A stretch of DNA of 64,000 nt from Rhopalosiphum padi. Taxonomy: Eukaryota; Arthropoda; Insecta; Hemiptera; Aphididae. Of this stretch, positions 28,426 to 41,452 are shown one piece after another. How positions within the stretch are numbered: the stretch's first letter is position 1; every line of letters starts with the position of its first letter. A program made the translations under genes and the position numbers. The notes under the pieces were generated by a model. It did not search any database. It was not told the DNA's origin and worked only from the letters and a program-made list of their open reading frames with translations. The stretch is taken from contig NC_083598.1 of assembly GCF_020882245.1 (NCBI RefSeq), forward strand, positions 5,573,178 to 5,637,177, in the 5' to 3' direction.

Positions 28426-31400
28426 GGAAACGAAATAAATTATAGTAACAATAAAGAAAAATAGTGCCCAAAAATTTGCCCCTTGAAGTATTTCAAATGC
28501 AGCTCATAATACAAAAAAGCTAGAAATTATGTTAGACGAAAGATAGAACGATGAAAAATAGTTAGCTTTCTAGTCAGTCGTTTGAGTCTCCACAATAATC
28601 GCGGAAATGCCTGAAGAGATAGATGTTTAGACTTTATTTGATAACAATATCTGATAAAGATTGGTGCTTACCAAAAATTAGCTCGGTGATCACGAACAAA
28701 ATCAGTAAAAAAAAAAGTCACTGATTATGCGGTATACATTCGCCATGATTCACAAAAGGGTTTAATAATTGAATAAAAATAATTCAGGAAAAAAGGCAAA
28801 TCATTAGATATGCTGGTTTTTATTAAATTAGACGAATGCATGTGCATTTATTTAAATATTTATTTATCGTTCAGTCAATGTGTATGTGTGAATCTTAAGA
28901 TATTTAAATTGCGTTTTCTGATTTATACTATACTTGACCTCTATTTATTAAAGTGATTATTGTTATTTCAAATATTAACATAATATTTTATCGAATACAT
29001 GCATATTAATGGTATTTCGGACGATGTTTTTAGAATCCTATAGTTGAGCAAACTAACGGGGACGTGCCAATAAGATATTGTATGTATAGTGTATACTGCA
29101 CCATGGATTTTATACATATCTAAAATTGGCGACGATTTAAGTTACTCGTGTATAATAACATTCGAGTGTAGTATATATTATAATATATATAGTTCTGTGA
29201 TTTATGGTCAATTGACGTTTGATATATTAGAATTATTTTATAGTTTTTACTGGTACTATATTTTGTTCAATATGTTCGCATTTCACTCTTGTGGTATACT
29301 CGGGCGCATTGCGTATAATATAAAGATATGAATTATTATCATCTATAACAAAGCACACAAATGTATTTTATCTACGACTCGGCTATTAAACATTATGTTA
29401 TATATACGTCATACTCTGAAACTGACAAAGTTTGGATTTTATTTCTATAATATGAATAAAAAAGATAATATTATAGTGTTTATAGTTTCTATACTCGTAA
29501 TCACCTAACCCCCACCTTACACACACTTATCTACTGCATTTTTTCTATGGAAATCGTCGAATCCTTTTATGCTTAAAATGCTTAAATTTATTTAAACAGT
29601 ATAAAAACGGTCATAATATTATAAAATTTGACCAAGTTTTTGCGACTTATTTCAGTTATTTATAAAACAAAAAAAGTAGAATAGTTTTTTCTAAATGTGT
29701 GACTATAATTTTGTACCTTGTGACATGCAACGTATTGGTGAACTACGAGTATTATTCCATCTACGTATGGTGTTTCTATTATACACGTCTATATTTCAAC
29801 AACAATTTAAACCCTGTAAAATGACTTCTATACGGCACGAGTATGGTACATATAAATATAATAGTATATGTCTGTAGGAAAGTATAATTTAGTACACTGC
29901 ACTACTGGTCCATTGAACATGACGCTTTTCCATTACGTTACATTGTTAGATTTAACGGACCACATCATTACACAAAACTGAAAAACACATTTGAAACTTT
30001 GAAGAAAAATTAAACCGATTCACACGTCACGTGTTTGTGTATTTCAACCCCTCGTTAATTTCGTTAAATACGATTAAGAACGGACACTTTAGTAATAGGT
30101 ACATTTGAAGAAGCTTAATTTATATATTTTTTTCTAAAATTAAAAGTATTTAATAATATTCATCGAACAATATTGATAACGATATTTGGTATAGGTACAG
30201 AAAAATAGCGAAAATCAACTTCGAAATGTACACAATAAGTTTGATGACATAAGAAAGTGGCTTGAGTTGTTAATTGGTTAACAAAGTTAACTAAATTATG
30301 AATAATTCAGAAATGCACTTATATATATTATAGAGTTAATGAGCTAAGGTATACAGCCTCAGCCGCTCACTATCCATTTATATTGGCTCTAATCAATTGA
30401 GAAAATGACACACACCAATAATGTTGTACCAGAAATCACGTCGATTCATAAGTGATGCATATCGTACAACAACGTGGAAAACGGTGTGTATTAGAAGGGA
30501 ATTGGCTGTAAAATCAAGCTAATCGAATTTGAATTAAACCATTGTGTGCAATTACGCTCAATATTTCGCGTGCTCCAAATTCAAAATTGTACTAATTTGA
30601 CACGAAGGCCGTGTTTCTACAATACAGTATAACATCGATTGGATTGCGCACAGACGATTTTTATAACAAATACAAGCCACGTAATAATATTCAGCATAAA
30701 TCTATAATTTAATACATTAAAATATAACTATAATATGAAATACATAGTACCTATACTTATTGTCACATTATCGTATTCATTTTCTGAATATTTGTTGCTT
30801 CGTCAACACAGCTTACAAATATTTCTTTACGTTTTATAGTACAGAAACAAACTGCGTTGTTGGTTGAATTATATTTAACAGCGCAAGTCGTAAATAAAAT
30901 CCTAAACCAATTTAAAAGTACGAAAATAATTTAAATAGCGTCATACATTTCAACGAGACCGTCATTTTATTATGTTTTAATTCTCCTCTCGATTGTTTTT
31001 TTTTTTTTCATTAGTTTCATCGTTACATTTATTTTCGAAATAAATTTTAAAACTTTTTTTTCTAAATAATTCAATTTAAAATAATAAAAAAAAAGTTATA
31101 TTTTATTTATCTCACAATTTTTATTTATTTGGTTATTTTATTTTAGACATGTTAAAAGTTGTTTTTTCACGGTTTTTTGTAAACTGTGATATGGGTTATT
31201 TTTTATTAATATAGTGGTTACTATTCAAGATATGTTTTCCATAAAATCAGGTTTAACGTAGAAATAAATAAGTTAGAATACATTGGATGATACAACATTT
31301 CTTATCGAATAATTAAATAATTTTGTGCTATATCTTGTTGAACAGTTAAGTTTTATATAATACCAAAATCGTATTATAATTGACATACATTTACTTTTAA

Positions 31401-34400
31401 ATAGTCCAAACACGAGAATCTTTAAATTTCATATCAAACTTCATAGTTTTAATATGTTAAGTCAACCGTATATCTTTGAAATTCAACATCAACTTTCGAA
31501 CATGTGGGCATCCGTACATTATAAAATATGTCATAACGTTAATCTCTCAGTGGTGTTCTCTTCTGACGTCTAATTTAATCAAATTAAATAACTACTGGCT
31601 CCTTTTAACTAGACAAATGCCAAAGTTAAGCTAACGAGCAAACAAGCAAGAATATTCCAAGACATTTTTTTCACCCAAGTGACAAGTAATTTGTTATAGG
31701 TGTAGATTGTACCATATACATATTCATTACATTTCTCATTTTGCTAGTCATTTTAAAGTCTAGTATTAGAGGTCATATCAATTAATATCGTATATATACA
31801 TTATATAGTAGACTAGTCCATGAGTCATTGTCACCGTTGTTAGCACTGCTGATGGAAACCAAAAACTAAAGGTTCACTGCTCACTCCGTATAAATTCTAA
31901 CCCCCGACTAAAAGTATAATATTATATTATACTATGTTGGTAAGCATTAATTTCAATTTGTCACAGAAGTTTTCATATAACAATATAATATAATTTATAT
32001 ACATGTACATATATATATATATATATATATAATAGTTTTTTATGTATCGTATATACAATTTTTATTGGTGACGTTTCAGAAAAGTTGTATAGAAATTACG
32101 GCTCAAAATGTTCGTGATCCAATATAAGTTTTTGCAACACAATTTTTGTAACTGACAGAAACTAAAAAGAGATACATAACGCGATATACGTTCGAAGTTT
32201 TGGAACTCGACCAAAAAAAAAAAAATAATAATAAATGAAAATGGAGAAAAAGAATATTTGGAAATAAAAGAAACAATTAATATTGCAGACCGATAAAATT
32301 TAACTTAGTCACCGTATTCAAAAGACCAATACAATGTACATATAATATTATTGTTTATAGAATCGCATTTAAACAATTCTTCATTTTAACAATAGGTATA
32401 TTATATAAGATACAAAATATTCTATAATATATATATAGAGAGAGAAAGAATAAAAACAAATCCTTTATATATTGACTATATTTAAATGTTAAACTTTGCA
32501 TTTTGTCAAATTAAAAAAAACTTTCCTTGAAATGGTAAGAATAATAATCATGCTTCACAAAACGTAGTTTTTGTAAACAGAACAATAACGACGATCGTAT
32601 TAGCTATTATTCAGAAATAGTATTAATACTATCGACAGTTAGTTTTTTGTTTTTAAATAATTTTTTGATAATTTTTATTATATTTATAGATTATGTGTGA
32701 GAAACTATTAAATATAGGTACCCACAAATGAAATAAAAAAAAAATGTATAAATTTATATAATATAATAATGAGATTTGACAAATGCGAAGGTATATATTT
32801 TAATTTCATAAATATTCTTTATATTTCATAGATTTTTATTAAATTAATATCAAAGATCTTTTTTAACACAAATAATACAATTTTAATAGAATTTTTTATG
32901 ATAATTATTAAGTAATCATTTTTTTTATTTTAATTTATTCTTAGATAGCTAATAATATATTTATTGAATATTATGCGTATCTTATATTATATTTTTAATT
33001 ATTTTTTTCCTTAATAATTATTTTTAGTTGAAAAAATATTACCTTTTTGCGTTATGTATATGTACGTATCTATTCATTTCCATTTTTATTTAATAAAAAA
33101 CAATTAATTATTAAAAAAATGTTTATTATCTAATTTTTTAAATCTTAAAATTCTGTAATACGATTGTCTGTAATTATAGTTAGGTAAATTTTTTTACATT
33201 CTATGCAAAATTCTGCTTATAGTAAACTCAACGAAACATTAGATACAATAATAATATATTATAATGACATCAAAGTAAGTTAATTTAATACAATATGAAT
33301 GGCAAGTTTTTTGAATTCGAATTTCCTGTTAAAAGTCGTAAATATGAAACTATAATAAAAGAAACCTTTCACGAAACGTTTAACTCGTGTATACGCGAAT
33401 TTTTGATATTTTTAACTTTTCATTGTTATTGTGATTTATAAACGCAACGAAGTGTCAAATGGTGTTAAAAACATAAAATTGTATTTTATTAATATTATTT
33501 CTATTATATTATATTATCATATATGCCATACCCATATGGCATGTTCTGCTATAATAAAATTATAAACTTCACTGTAAACTTTTATGATATTTGCCAAACG
33601 CCAATGTATGAAAATATGCAAATAAATATAATTTCAATAGATCGATCATGTTTATATAGCTTATTCTCGTTGTCATTACAAATATCAGTTGTAATTGATA
33701 AAAACACTAAACAAATGTACGTATAGGTAGAGTATTAGATATGAAAGAATTATTTACGTTTAATTATACATGTTTTATAATAAATTGCACAATCATTGAC
33801 TGTATTATAAAATAATATAATATTATTTTAATTATAGATATTTTTTGTGGTACTACGATAAGATTACGAATATTACGATAGTATTGTATAGGTATTATAA
33901 ATTGTTTATCTAACACGTTTTTATTAGCGTATGCAACTCTTGAGGTAAGATAAGTATAATTTAAAACAAACCAATTGGCTACACGGAGGACAATTTCCAG
34001 ACATTCAGTCGAGCAGCGCGCGTGGAACAACTAGATTTGTTCAATTTATGCGTGTTAAATTAAAACTATAAAATTCCTTTTAGATTGTCGGAATCCGAAT
34101 TTGTTGTAAACGTTGCTCATATTTTCTTTTAATTCTATTTAAGTCACAGTCGTTATATTATATTGGATATTTAATTATATCATGACTAGTATATTATAAT
34201 TTGAGATCAAGAGTGAATATAACTACTGCATGGATGTCTTACGGAAACGTATTTTTTTTCTCCATTAATGACGTAGAAAAAAATACATCCATCGAAAACA
34301 AATTGTATTGTATCCCAAAATGTTTTTGTTTTAATGAATTTCCTAACATATTTTTTTTTTTTTTAAAAAAAAAAGGTAATACTGTGAATTATTGGTAAAC

Positions 34401-34639
34401 GCTAGACCATTGCAAAAACTGGAACTGGAACCTCGACCGATTTCAGGTGAAACTTCATGACGCATAATTATAAAATATTATAATAAAACGTATATGCGAT
34501 TTAATGGCTAAAGACTTTTTTACGAATACGCGAGGAATTCGTCGTGGTCCAATGCCGTGAAAAAAGAATACGCGTTTCATACTTTTTTTTCTCCGAAAAC
34601 CCCATAAAATATAAATAATAAAAAAAAATAAAAAAATAA
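28426..34639. other. AT-rich sequence; first few hundred bases may be more LINE debris
   Basis: 28426-28780 is less AT-rich than normal and may be the 5' part of the decayed LINE, but I cannot match it to a domain. A mildly GC-richer interval at 30.3-30.65 kb and a short CGCGCG patch near 34015 contain no supportable gene. Confidence 0.55.
32009..32030. repeat. (AT)11 microsatellite
   Basis: Eleven AT units follow the palindrome ACATGTACAT. Confidence 0.9.
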
Positions 34640-35215
34640 ATGATATCCGTTCTCCGCTACACGATTATCGCGCCCGCACGACAAGCTTGTGAATATTATC
34701 ACGTCGTGTAATCCGGCTATATAACAGGAACCTTTACATAATGTATACATTATACCTAAATAACGTCATATATACGCCAACCGTATACATATTATAATAT
34801 AATAATAACACGTAACTGTACAACGCGGGGGTAGTAATTTAGTCACCGCAGCGGGATCTCATTCATTCCTCCGTGGTCGGGGTCAAACACGCCAAAATAT
34901 ATTATAATGCCATCATCACATTGTTATTATACACGGCAGTGTTGAACCGACTAATAATATTATCGTCGTGTATTTGCGCGTCCGTTTCGTCGCCGATGCA
35001 TCGGCTAAAATACGTTTGATTTTTTTGTCTCTGCAGATAATAACGTGAATACTATAATAAAAATAATAATAATATATAATGTTTACATATTATAATAATA
35101 TAGCCAATATTCTCGCAAACAGTCGGTATATAAGTGGCAGTGTTATAATCGACGGCGTTCGAGGGCCCGTATTGCAATAATTGCGTATAGCGAATAACGA
35201 CGTGGCTACAGTAGA

Positions 35216-35238
35216 GTAGTAGTAGTAGTAGTAGTAGT
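35216..35238. repeat. (AGT)n microsatellite, left part
   Basis: This is a triplet run of AGT/TAG units. It is the left part of a microsatellite that resumes at 35627 after an inserted MITE. Its last eight bases, GTAGTAGT, form the left target-site duplication of that insertion. Confidence 0.9.
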
Positions 35239-35626
35239 TAGAGATGTGAGTTTGTATTATATACATTGGTATAAAACTGTATTATACAAGGTATTATACA
35301 CATGGTATAAAATAATTTTATACAGACGGTATAAAAAAAAAAAAAATTAAGGCGTTATTTTTAGTTATTACACGATATTAAATTATTAATATCGATAATA
35401 TAAAATATAATCGATAATTAAGATATTAAATTATTATCATTTATTATCTTAACATGTTTTACTCATTCTAAAAATATTCATAGCGGTGTAGTTTTATCGT
35501 TATCGAATTTACGTACAGTATTATATTTCTATCTTATAGGTTCTATACGGTATATTACAAGTATAATACAAGTATAATACGGTATTATACAAAAAAAAAA
35601 AAAAATACGGTATTTTAACATCTCTA
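35239..35626. mobile_element. hAT-type non-autonomous MITE, 388 bp, inserted in a (TAG)n microsatellite
   Basis: The element begins TAGAGATGT and ends ACATCTCTA, a perfect 9-bp terminal inverted repeat of the form used by hAT transposons. It is flanked on both sides by GTAGTAGT, consistent with the 8-bp duplication that hAT insertions make, although the flanks are themselves repetitive. Inside each end are several copies of GGTATA/GTATTATAC-like motifs in opposite orientation, resembling subterminal transposase sites, and each half contains a poly-A run. There is no coding capacity, so mobility would have depended on a transposase supplied elsewhere. Confidence 0.75.
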
Positions 35627-35644
35627 GTAGTAGTAGTAGTAGTA

Positions 35645-35681
<37 letters not shown>

Positions 35682-35686
35682 TAGTA
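35627..35686. repeat. (AGT)n microsatellite, right part
   Basis: This is about 60 bp of AGT units, interrupted once by GAAG and once by GTGG. Its first eight bases duplicate the left flank of the inserted MITE. It is longer than the left part, suggesting expansion since the insertion or an off-centre insertion. Confidence 0.9.
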
Positions 35687-36993
35687 CCGGCAGACTACCG
35701 CAGCGTGTATGATATTATACTGTGTGCTGCACGCGAATTAAATTAATTTCGATATCGCCTATGTGATACGCGACACGCGGCAAAGATCGTCCAGACGAAT
35801 ATTATTAATATGGTCGTAATTAGTTACACCGTGTATACAATAATGATATAATACGCGTATTATATATTGTGGTGTACGCGCGAGAATGACAATATATTAT
35901 TATTATGTGCGTACCTATATATTATACGTCTGTTGTGCGGGTGGTTGACAAAATCGAGTGTGCGCGAATCCGCGGAAAACCGTGTAGCAAATGCAATCGC
36001 CGTTGTTCGTTTGAATATACATAATATTATTATTAATACGTAGTGTACCTGCTGAATTGGTGTTAAAAAAAAAAAGAAAATACGAGGCGCGTCGGTGGAA
36101 TAATATTATTTTTTAACGCGTTCCAAACGGTTCGGGTAGAGCATATAACGTCTGCAGGTACTCTCGCTGTTACATTAGTAAGCCACGTTTAATCGATTTG
36201 TTTCTCCGTTCGTTGTAAACGAACTTAATATGCAGTTTTGCGCCACGACGGACTCGTTTCCCACGCTCGTGGAATGAATTTAATCGACTGCGATTCTAAT
36301 CATTTGGGGTCTCGTCGATATAAAACGCCATGTAAAATGTAAAACGTATGCATAACACACGCGAAACGGCGCGGCGTTGCTTATTGATCATCATACGCGA
36401 TGTTCCGCGTGCTAGGTATAATGATGTTGTGGACAAACGGAATAATATATTCAACCTAGATTTATTATTAAAAATACAAAATAAATTGTGCTTTGAAATA
36501 AACCTATAAAAATACACATTAAATCATGTTACTTTTTTATGTTTTGGTCCATGCACGAATGCAAAAATACTATTAATATATTTATGATTCACAGTAGACA
36601 ATATGCAGTTTAAATTGTCTATCCGATGCGCCGTCTCACATATTTTTTTCTTACTGTATTATTACGAATAATTTTATAATATCGGATTTTACGAATACCA
36701 GTAGACCTAAAATTTATAAATGACCTAACCTAACTCATGTATGATTTTTTATTTTGATTTATGTATGACCGTTGATAGAATTTCGACAAATTGTATATGA
36801 TTGACCGTTTCCTTCATTTAATCAGGTGCTTTCGCATACAGTGTCGATCGTTTTTAGTCATCGACTGTAGTAATTGTCTGTTCGAATTAAAACATTTAAA
36901 ACCAATGATACTGTATGGAACAGAACCATTTTTGTTAGATCGTGTTATAATAGTTAGTCATTGTAATTGATAATTAACAAAAATTAGCATAAT

Positions 36994-37104
36994 ATGACGT
37001 TATTCTACATACATTATCATCTAAGCTCTGAAGACTCCCGGATGCCTGACCTTGATGAAAGTAATTCTTCAGCCTCTGTGTTGACTTATGATGTGGAATT
37101 ATAG
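36994..37104 (+). other. Short coding-like ORF, unrecognised
   Basis: A 36-codon ORF from ATG 36994 to TAG 37102-37104 has a strikingly non-AT-biased second half, encoding an acidic, serine-rich tail with SEDSRMPDLDES and LTYDVEL. The upstream half is ordinary AT-rich sequence, so a splice acceptor within 36980-37026 is possible. This may be a terminal exon of an unseen gene or a fragment of an inserted gene or transposon. Confidence 0.2.
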
Positions 37105-37901
37105 TGGACTATAAAGTTATTCTTATTTATAATATTTTTAAATCATATAAATATATACTAATTAGTGTTTTTAATAAATGAGTTGTGTTTTTGTATAATA
37201 TTAAATCATAAATAAATTAATATCAAACTAACTTATTCTTTCTTCATAGTAAAATAATATGTATTAATAACAAATTAAATATAGTATATATTATATATAT
37301 TTGACTATACATATTATTTTTAATATTCTTAGATTACATATTATAACCAAGACATTTTTCTTTTTTTTTAATAATAACGTTTATTTTATTTTGAAAAAAT
37401 AGTAAAATGTGAGATATTTATAACACCATAATTATTATTATACAGTAAAAAAGAAAATTTAAAAAAAAATGTTTTCTCTATTCTAATGTTGAAATTATCT
37501 TCATTTCTTTTAATTTGGTTAATGTTTTGGTTCTGTGATGGTAAGTATGCTTTGATAAACTAAGAAACATCATCATAAGTCAGAAATAGCATAAATTATA
37601 TTCATTATTTATATTGTGTTGTAATAAAATTCAATAATATACCATAATAATATTTTCCACAATATAATAATAATTTTACACAATTTTTAAGTTTAGTATA
37701 ACATAGCAACACTTTAGGTAAAAAAAAAATGTACCTTTATATTTTTGGACCTTATTTTTATTGTTTTTCTTAAAAAACAAACCAAAGTTTTTGACTTAAA
37801 AAGATTTCAGAAAACCAGCATACCTTAGCTTTACTATTTTTATAAATAGTACGTTTTGGAAACGACCGATGTTTAAAATAATTAAGAAAGATAATTTTAT
37901 T

Positions 37902-38168
37902 TTAAACTGATTTAAAACTTCTAATAATTCCGGTAATGTAATTATTATTAATCGTATAAATGTTTAACGTTTCAATCGCATCACAAATACGCAATGAATC
38001 TTCGTTCGAGTATATTTCACTATACTGATATGACATTGTCAAGTGTAAATCTGAAATAAAAAAGGGTTTCGGAAAATTTGATTTATATATATTTTTATAA
38101 CAACATCGCGTTTTATAACTGTCACTGTTTGATATTGTCGAAATTGATCTCTCCGGTTCATCGCACAA
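37902..38168 (-). other. 88-codon minus-strand ORF next to a GC-richer patch, unrecognised
   Basis: The ORF begins MCDEPERSISTISNSDSY just inside a GC-richer patch (38140-38310) and continues into AT-rich sequence. CTTTTTTATTTCAG occurs in the middle of the ORF on that strand and would be a good splice acceptor. No domain is recognisable. It could be a leader exon or chance. Confidence 0.15.
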
Positions 38169-38310
38169 AGCTATCGATGGTTATAGGACGACCGACGGGA
38201 GGTATGGAAGAGGTCGCGTTTTTGTGGAGCGACCGACACGCATATTTGATCGCGTGACAATTTGACCACTTTTCACAGCAATTTATCGCGGAACACCATC
38301 GCATTAATTA

Positions 38311-40599
38311 TTATATACCGTGATAGGGACATGTCATGTCGTTTATGCGTTTTTCAGATTGATTATTGAACATTAAATTATAAAAATGTTTTATCATTTG
38401 TCCTTTTTTTTTTTATATATAAATAATGCGAATGTGTAAAATAAATAAATCTGTTAATTTTGAGTACTAAAATAGTGACATTGAAAATATACATCACAAT
38501 AATACAGGTAAACAATATTAAAAGACAAATATTTTCTTCATTGTGATTTATATATTCTACAGAACTTTTTATTTATATCATAAACGTACATAATGTTAAA
38601 ATTAAAATCTAAAAATTAATTTAAATAATTAAGTGATCTCAATTTTTTTTTTTTTATAATTTAAAAAGTTAGTTTTCCCACAATCTTACTGAATATTAAT
38701 GGAAATTTCAAGATTTTATAAAAATATCTGAAGGATATTTATAAAATTGTTCTTATGTATTTCCAACAAATGTGTAATACGTGTCACTTAAAAGAAAAAA
38801 ATAAACAAAACAATAGCACAGTATATTTTAAAACCAATAACTTCTATCGTTGTTTCTGATAAAATTCTGAAAATAAACAATGATTTTTTTTTTAATTGTT
38901 ATTTCCAATAACGACAGTAAAAAACGATTACGAGTGTTGGAATTCCAAGCATGTATATAAAGTACGAGTGCAATTATTTAATAAATTGTACGATTCTCGT
39001 TTAATTAAACACTCAAGTAGATTTTACGGAGTGAGTAGATTGGTGAAGTTTTTAATGATTCTCTCGTGTAGAACAGAAATCCGATCAATATGGTTTAATA
39101 GAAAATATCAAAACAACTTTTCTCGCCGAGAATTAATGATCACCTTTACTGAATCTAGCTTTAGTTTTATAATTCAACTAAAAATAGTAGTAATTTGTTG
39201 TGAGTAGATATTCTATGGAACAGATAGTGTTTTATTATATTAATAAACGATTATTATACTTGTGCTAAAAATTAATAATATATTGCCTTTATAATTATTT
39301 GCTATTACGTACCATATTGAATATTATATTGTTTTCAGTATAATACATTAAAAATTTGTCAGTTAGTCAATTATCAGATGTCACAAGTGTCGGTAACTAA
39401 CAAAAACAGTAAACAATTTCCACTATATTAGTGCCTTATTTTGAATTTTCCAAATTTAATTAATTTATTGATTAAATTTATAGGTAAATATTACAACAGT
39501 TCGTCCTAAAGATAATTTTTAATTTTTCAAATAGTTATTTCTTTCTTTTTATGCATTACCTATTAAATAAATTCATACAATTTTTCGCATAAATCATAGT
39601 TGGTAAATTTAAAGGTTTATTTCCATAATACTCGTTCAATTTATAAAACACCCAAATTTGTCCCATGTTAATGTGATCCATATTTAATAAGATGTATAAA
39701 ACATATTGTCATTGCATATGTTTAATGTAAATACATGAAAAATTACAACGTATTTTTAGAAAAAAATTACAATCAATTTTGGTATTCCAATTTTTTACGT
39801 GGTTGATTTTAAACTATTCCATTATTAGCTCTACGTACAAGATAAATATACAGCGAATAGCTAAAATTACTTACGGTTTGAAGTACTTGAGTTTTTAGAG
39901 TAAAACGCAATAAAAATGATAGTATTTACCAAAAAAAGATATGGATATATAAATATATATACTTCGTAATTTTATAATTATTTTCTTCATATTTGTACTC
40001 GTATTTATATAATATTTTTTAATAATTTAAGTGCTAATTTATTACATTACCTTTAAAATGAAATTTTAACATTAGAATTTAGTTTACTATTATAATCAAG
40101 GTAGGTACCATCAGTACCATATTATGTATATATTATAAATTACAATATTAAATTTATTTATTATTATTTTGATGAGTCTTTTTAGAACACGTAGTCATAG
40201 ATTTAAATGTATTCTTTTGAATTTAATACGCAGTGCCAAAATCGGTCTTTTATCAAGTGTTATGCAAAAATAATTAATACTCAGAGTGCTTGGAATTTGG
40301 GTGTCATATATATCGAATCAGGTGCATTATTAGGTTTGGAGATTAGAATAATAGTACACAATTTCCACAGAATTTAGAAATACGATAATGTTAAAACAAA
40401 GTAAAAGATATGGGATAGTTAAATAATGGCTTTTTTTAGCCTTATCTCCCTACCTTGTTGTGATTATGTTAAATTCAAGGGATTTTTTGAGGTAGTGTTT
40501 ATTGGTGGCGATTTTGATCTAATTTAGTATGAAATTTTTGACAGGATAGGACGACGGACAAAGTGGATAGTTAAAATAATCAGCCATAATATTTAAATT
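38311..40599. other. AT-rich sequence without recognisable genes
   Basis: One 103-codon open frame (38896-39207) has no ATG at its head and no recognisable content. 40440-40599 could be more of the decayed LINE but is not recognisable. Confidence 0.6.
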
Positions 40600-41040
40600 A
40601 ACAATAGAAATTATGCCGAATGATGTAAAAAAATATTAAACAGGTGAACTTTATAAGTTCAGATTTATCAGCGTCAGTAATGACATGACTGTCGTCCAAA
40701 TTCTTAATTGGTAAATTTAGAGTTTTATATTTACATATTTTTTTTAGTTGCTCTCCAAAGATTGCCATATTTTGAAGAAAGATTATAAAAATAACTAACG
40801 AATGACTCAGATTTATGTTTTTTAGGGTTTAATTTATTATATTTTTGCAAGTTCGTTAGTAAAAAGCTCTAGCCCTACGACTCTACGTTTTTCTACTATA
40901 ATACTTTTTATATATTCTAGACTAAAAGGATAATGAGGTGAAGGTTGATATTTTTTAACGTTAACAACATATTGAATGATTTTAGTAACATCTAGTAATT
41001 TTATAAGAACTGCGCATACATTCAATTAATTTATTACTCC
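40600..41040 (-). pseudogene. Decayed Jockey-type LINE fragment (linker between endonuclease and reverse transcriptase)
   Basis: Minus-strand translation gives, in shifting frames, EYIKSIIVEKRRV and FTNEL (about 40840-40930), then KKHKSESFVSYFYNLSSKYG and NLWRATKK (about 40765-40835), and then a DDSHVITDADKSELIKFT-like piece (about 40650-40695). This order is the one seen in Jockey-group LINE ORF2 between the endonuclease and the RT palm (KRR, then LW followed by TKK, then a KA/KSE-type segment). Stops and frameshifts make it non-functional. RT catalytic motifs are not visible downstream on that strand. The boundaries are approximate. Confidence 0.6.
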
Positions 41041-41452
41041 TCTTACGAGTATAAGATGAAGAGGAAGAGGATATTATGTTTTAAAATATCTTTAGGTCTA
41101 TATAGTATCCATATCTAGGTCCAAGAATGGGTTATAGCTAAATTTGTCTTCATAATTGAGAATTAAAAAACGATTTGTTGATTTAAACAATAATATGGTT
41201 CTTTTCTGCATTTTTACTTGCGTATAACCTGGATCGTTAGAAGTTGACCATGTAATGAAGTATTTTATTAAGAACATTAACAACCGAGTAAGTCTTCATT
41301 TGGATTCATATTCTCATGTTCGTGATGTCAACCATAGAATGAGTGGTTTGAGTAATTAAATTGTGTGATTGTTTGGATATATAATTGTTTTATTTTTGCC
41401 AGATTTCTGATTAGAATTTCAGATAATTTTGGATTTTGGTGTACCTAGATAT

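Larger units (their letters stand above)
34640..36300 (+). promoter_or_regulatory. GC- and CpG-richer island with TATA-like motif; candidate promoter/5' exon region
   Basis: From about 34.64 to 36.3 kb the sequence is clearly richer in GC and CpG than the surrounding tens of kilobases, apart from an inserted AT-rich MITE at 35239-35626. A CCAAT at 35104-35108 and TATATAAG at 35127-35134 would place a plus-strand start near 35160, just before a GC-rich GACGGCGTTCGAGGG stretch. Possible donors downstream include CTGCAG|GTACTC near 36158. The island is upstream of the receptor exons on the same strand, so it could hold its promoter and leader exon. It might equally be a separate non-coding transcript. 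No coding ORF stands out. Confidence 0.25.

Noticed and set aside
33764..34030. 88-codon minus-strand frame starting in a CGCGCG patch
   Set aside because: Only the first few codons are GC-richer; the remainder is AT-driven Ile/Tyr/Phe sequence.
38896..39207. 103-codon plus-strand frame
   Set aside because: It has no ATG at its head, AT-driven composition and no domain; frames of this size occur by chance in 64 kb.
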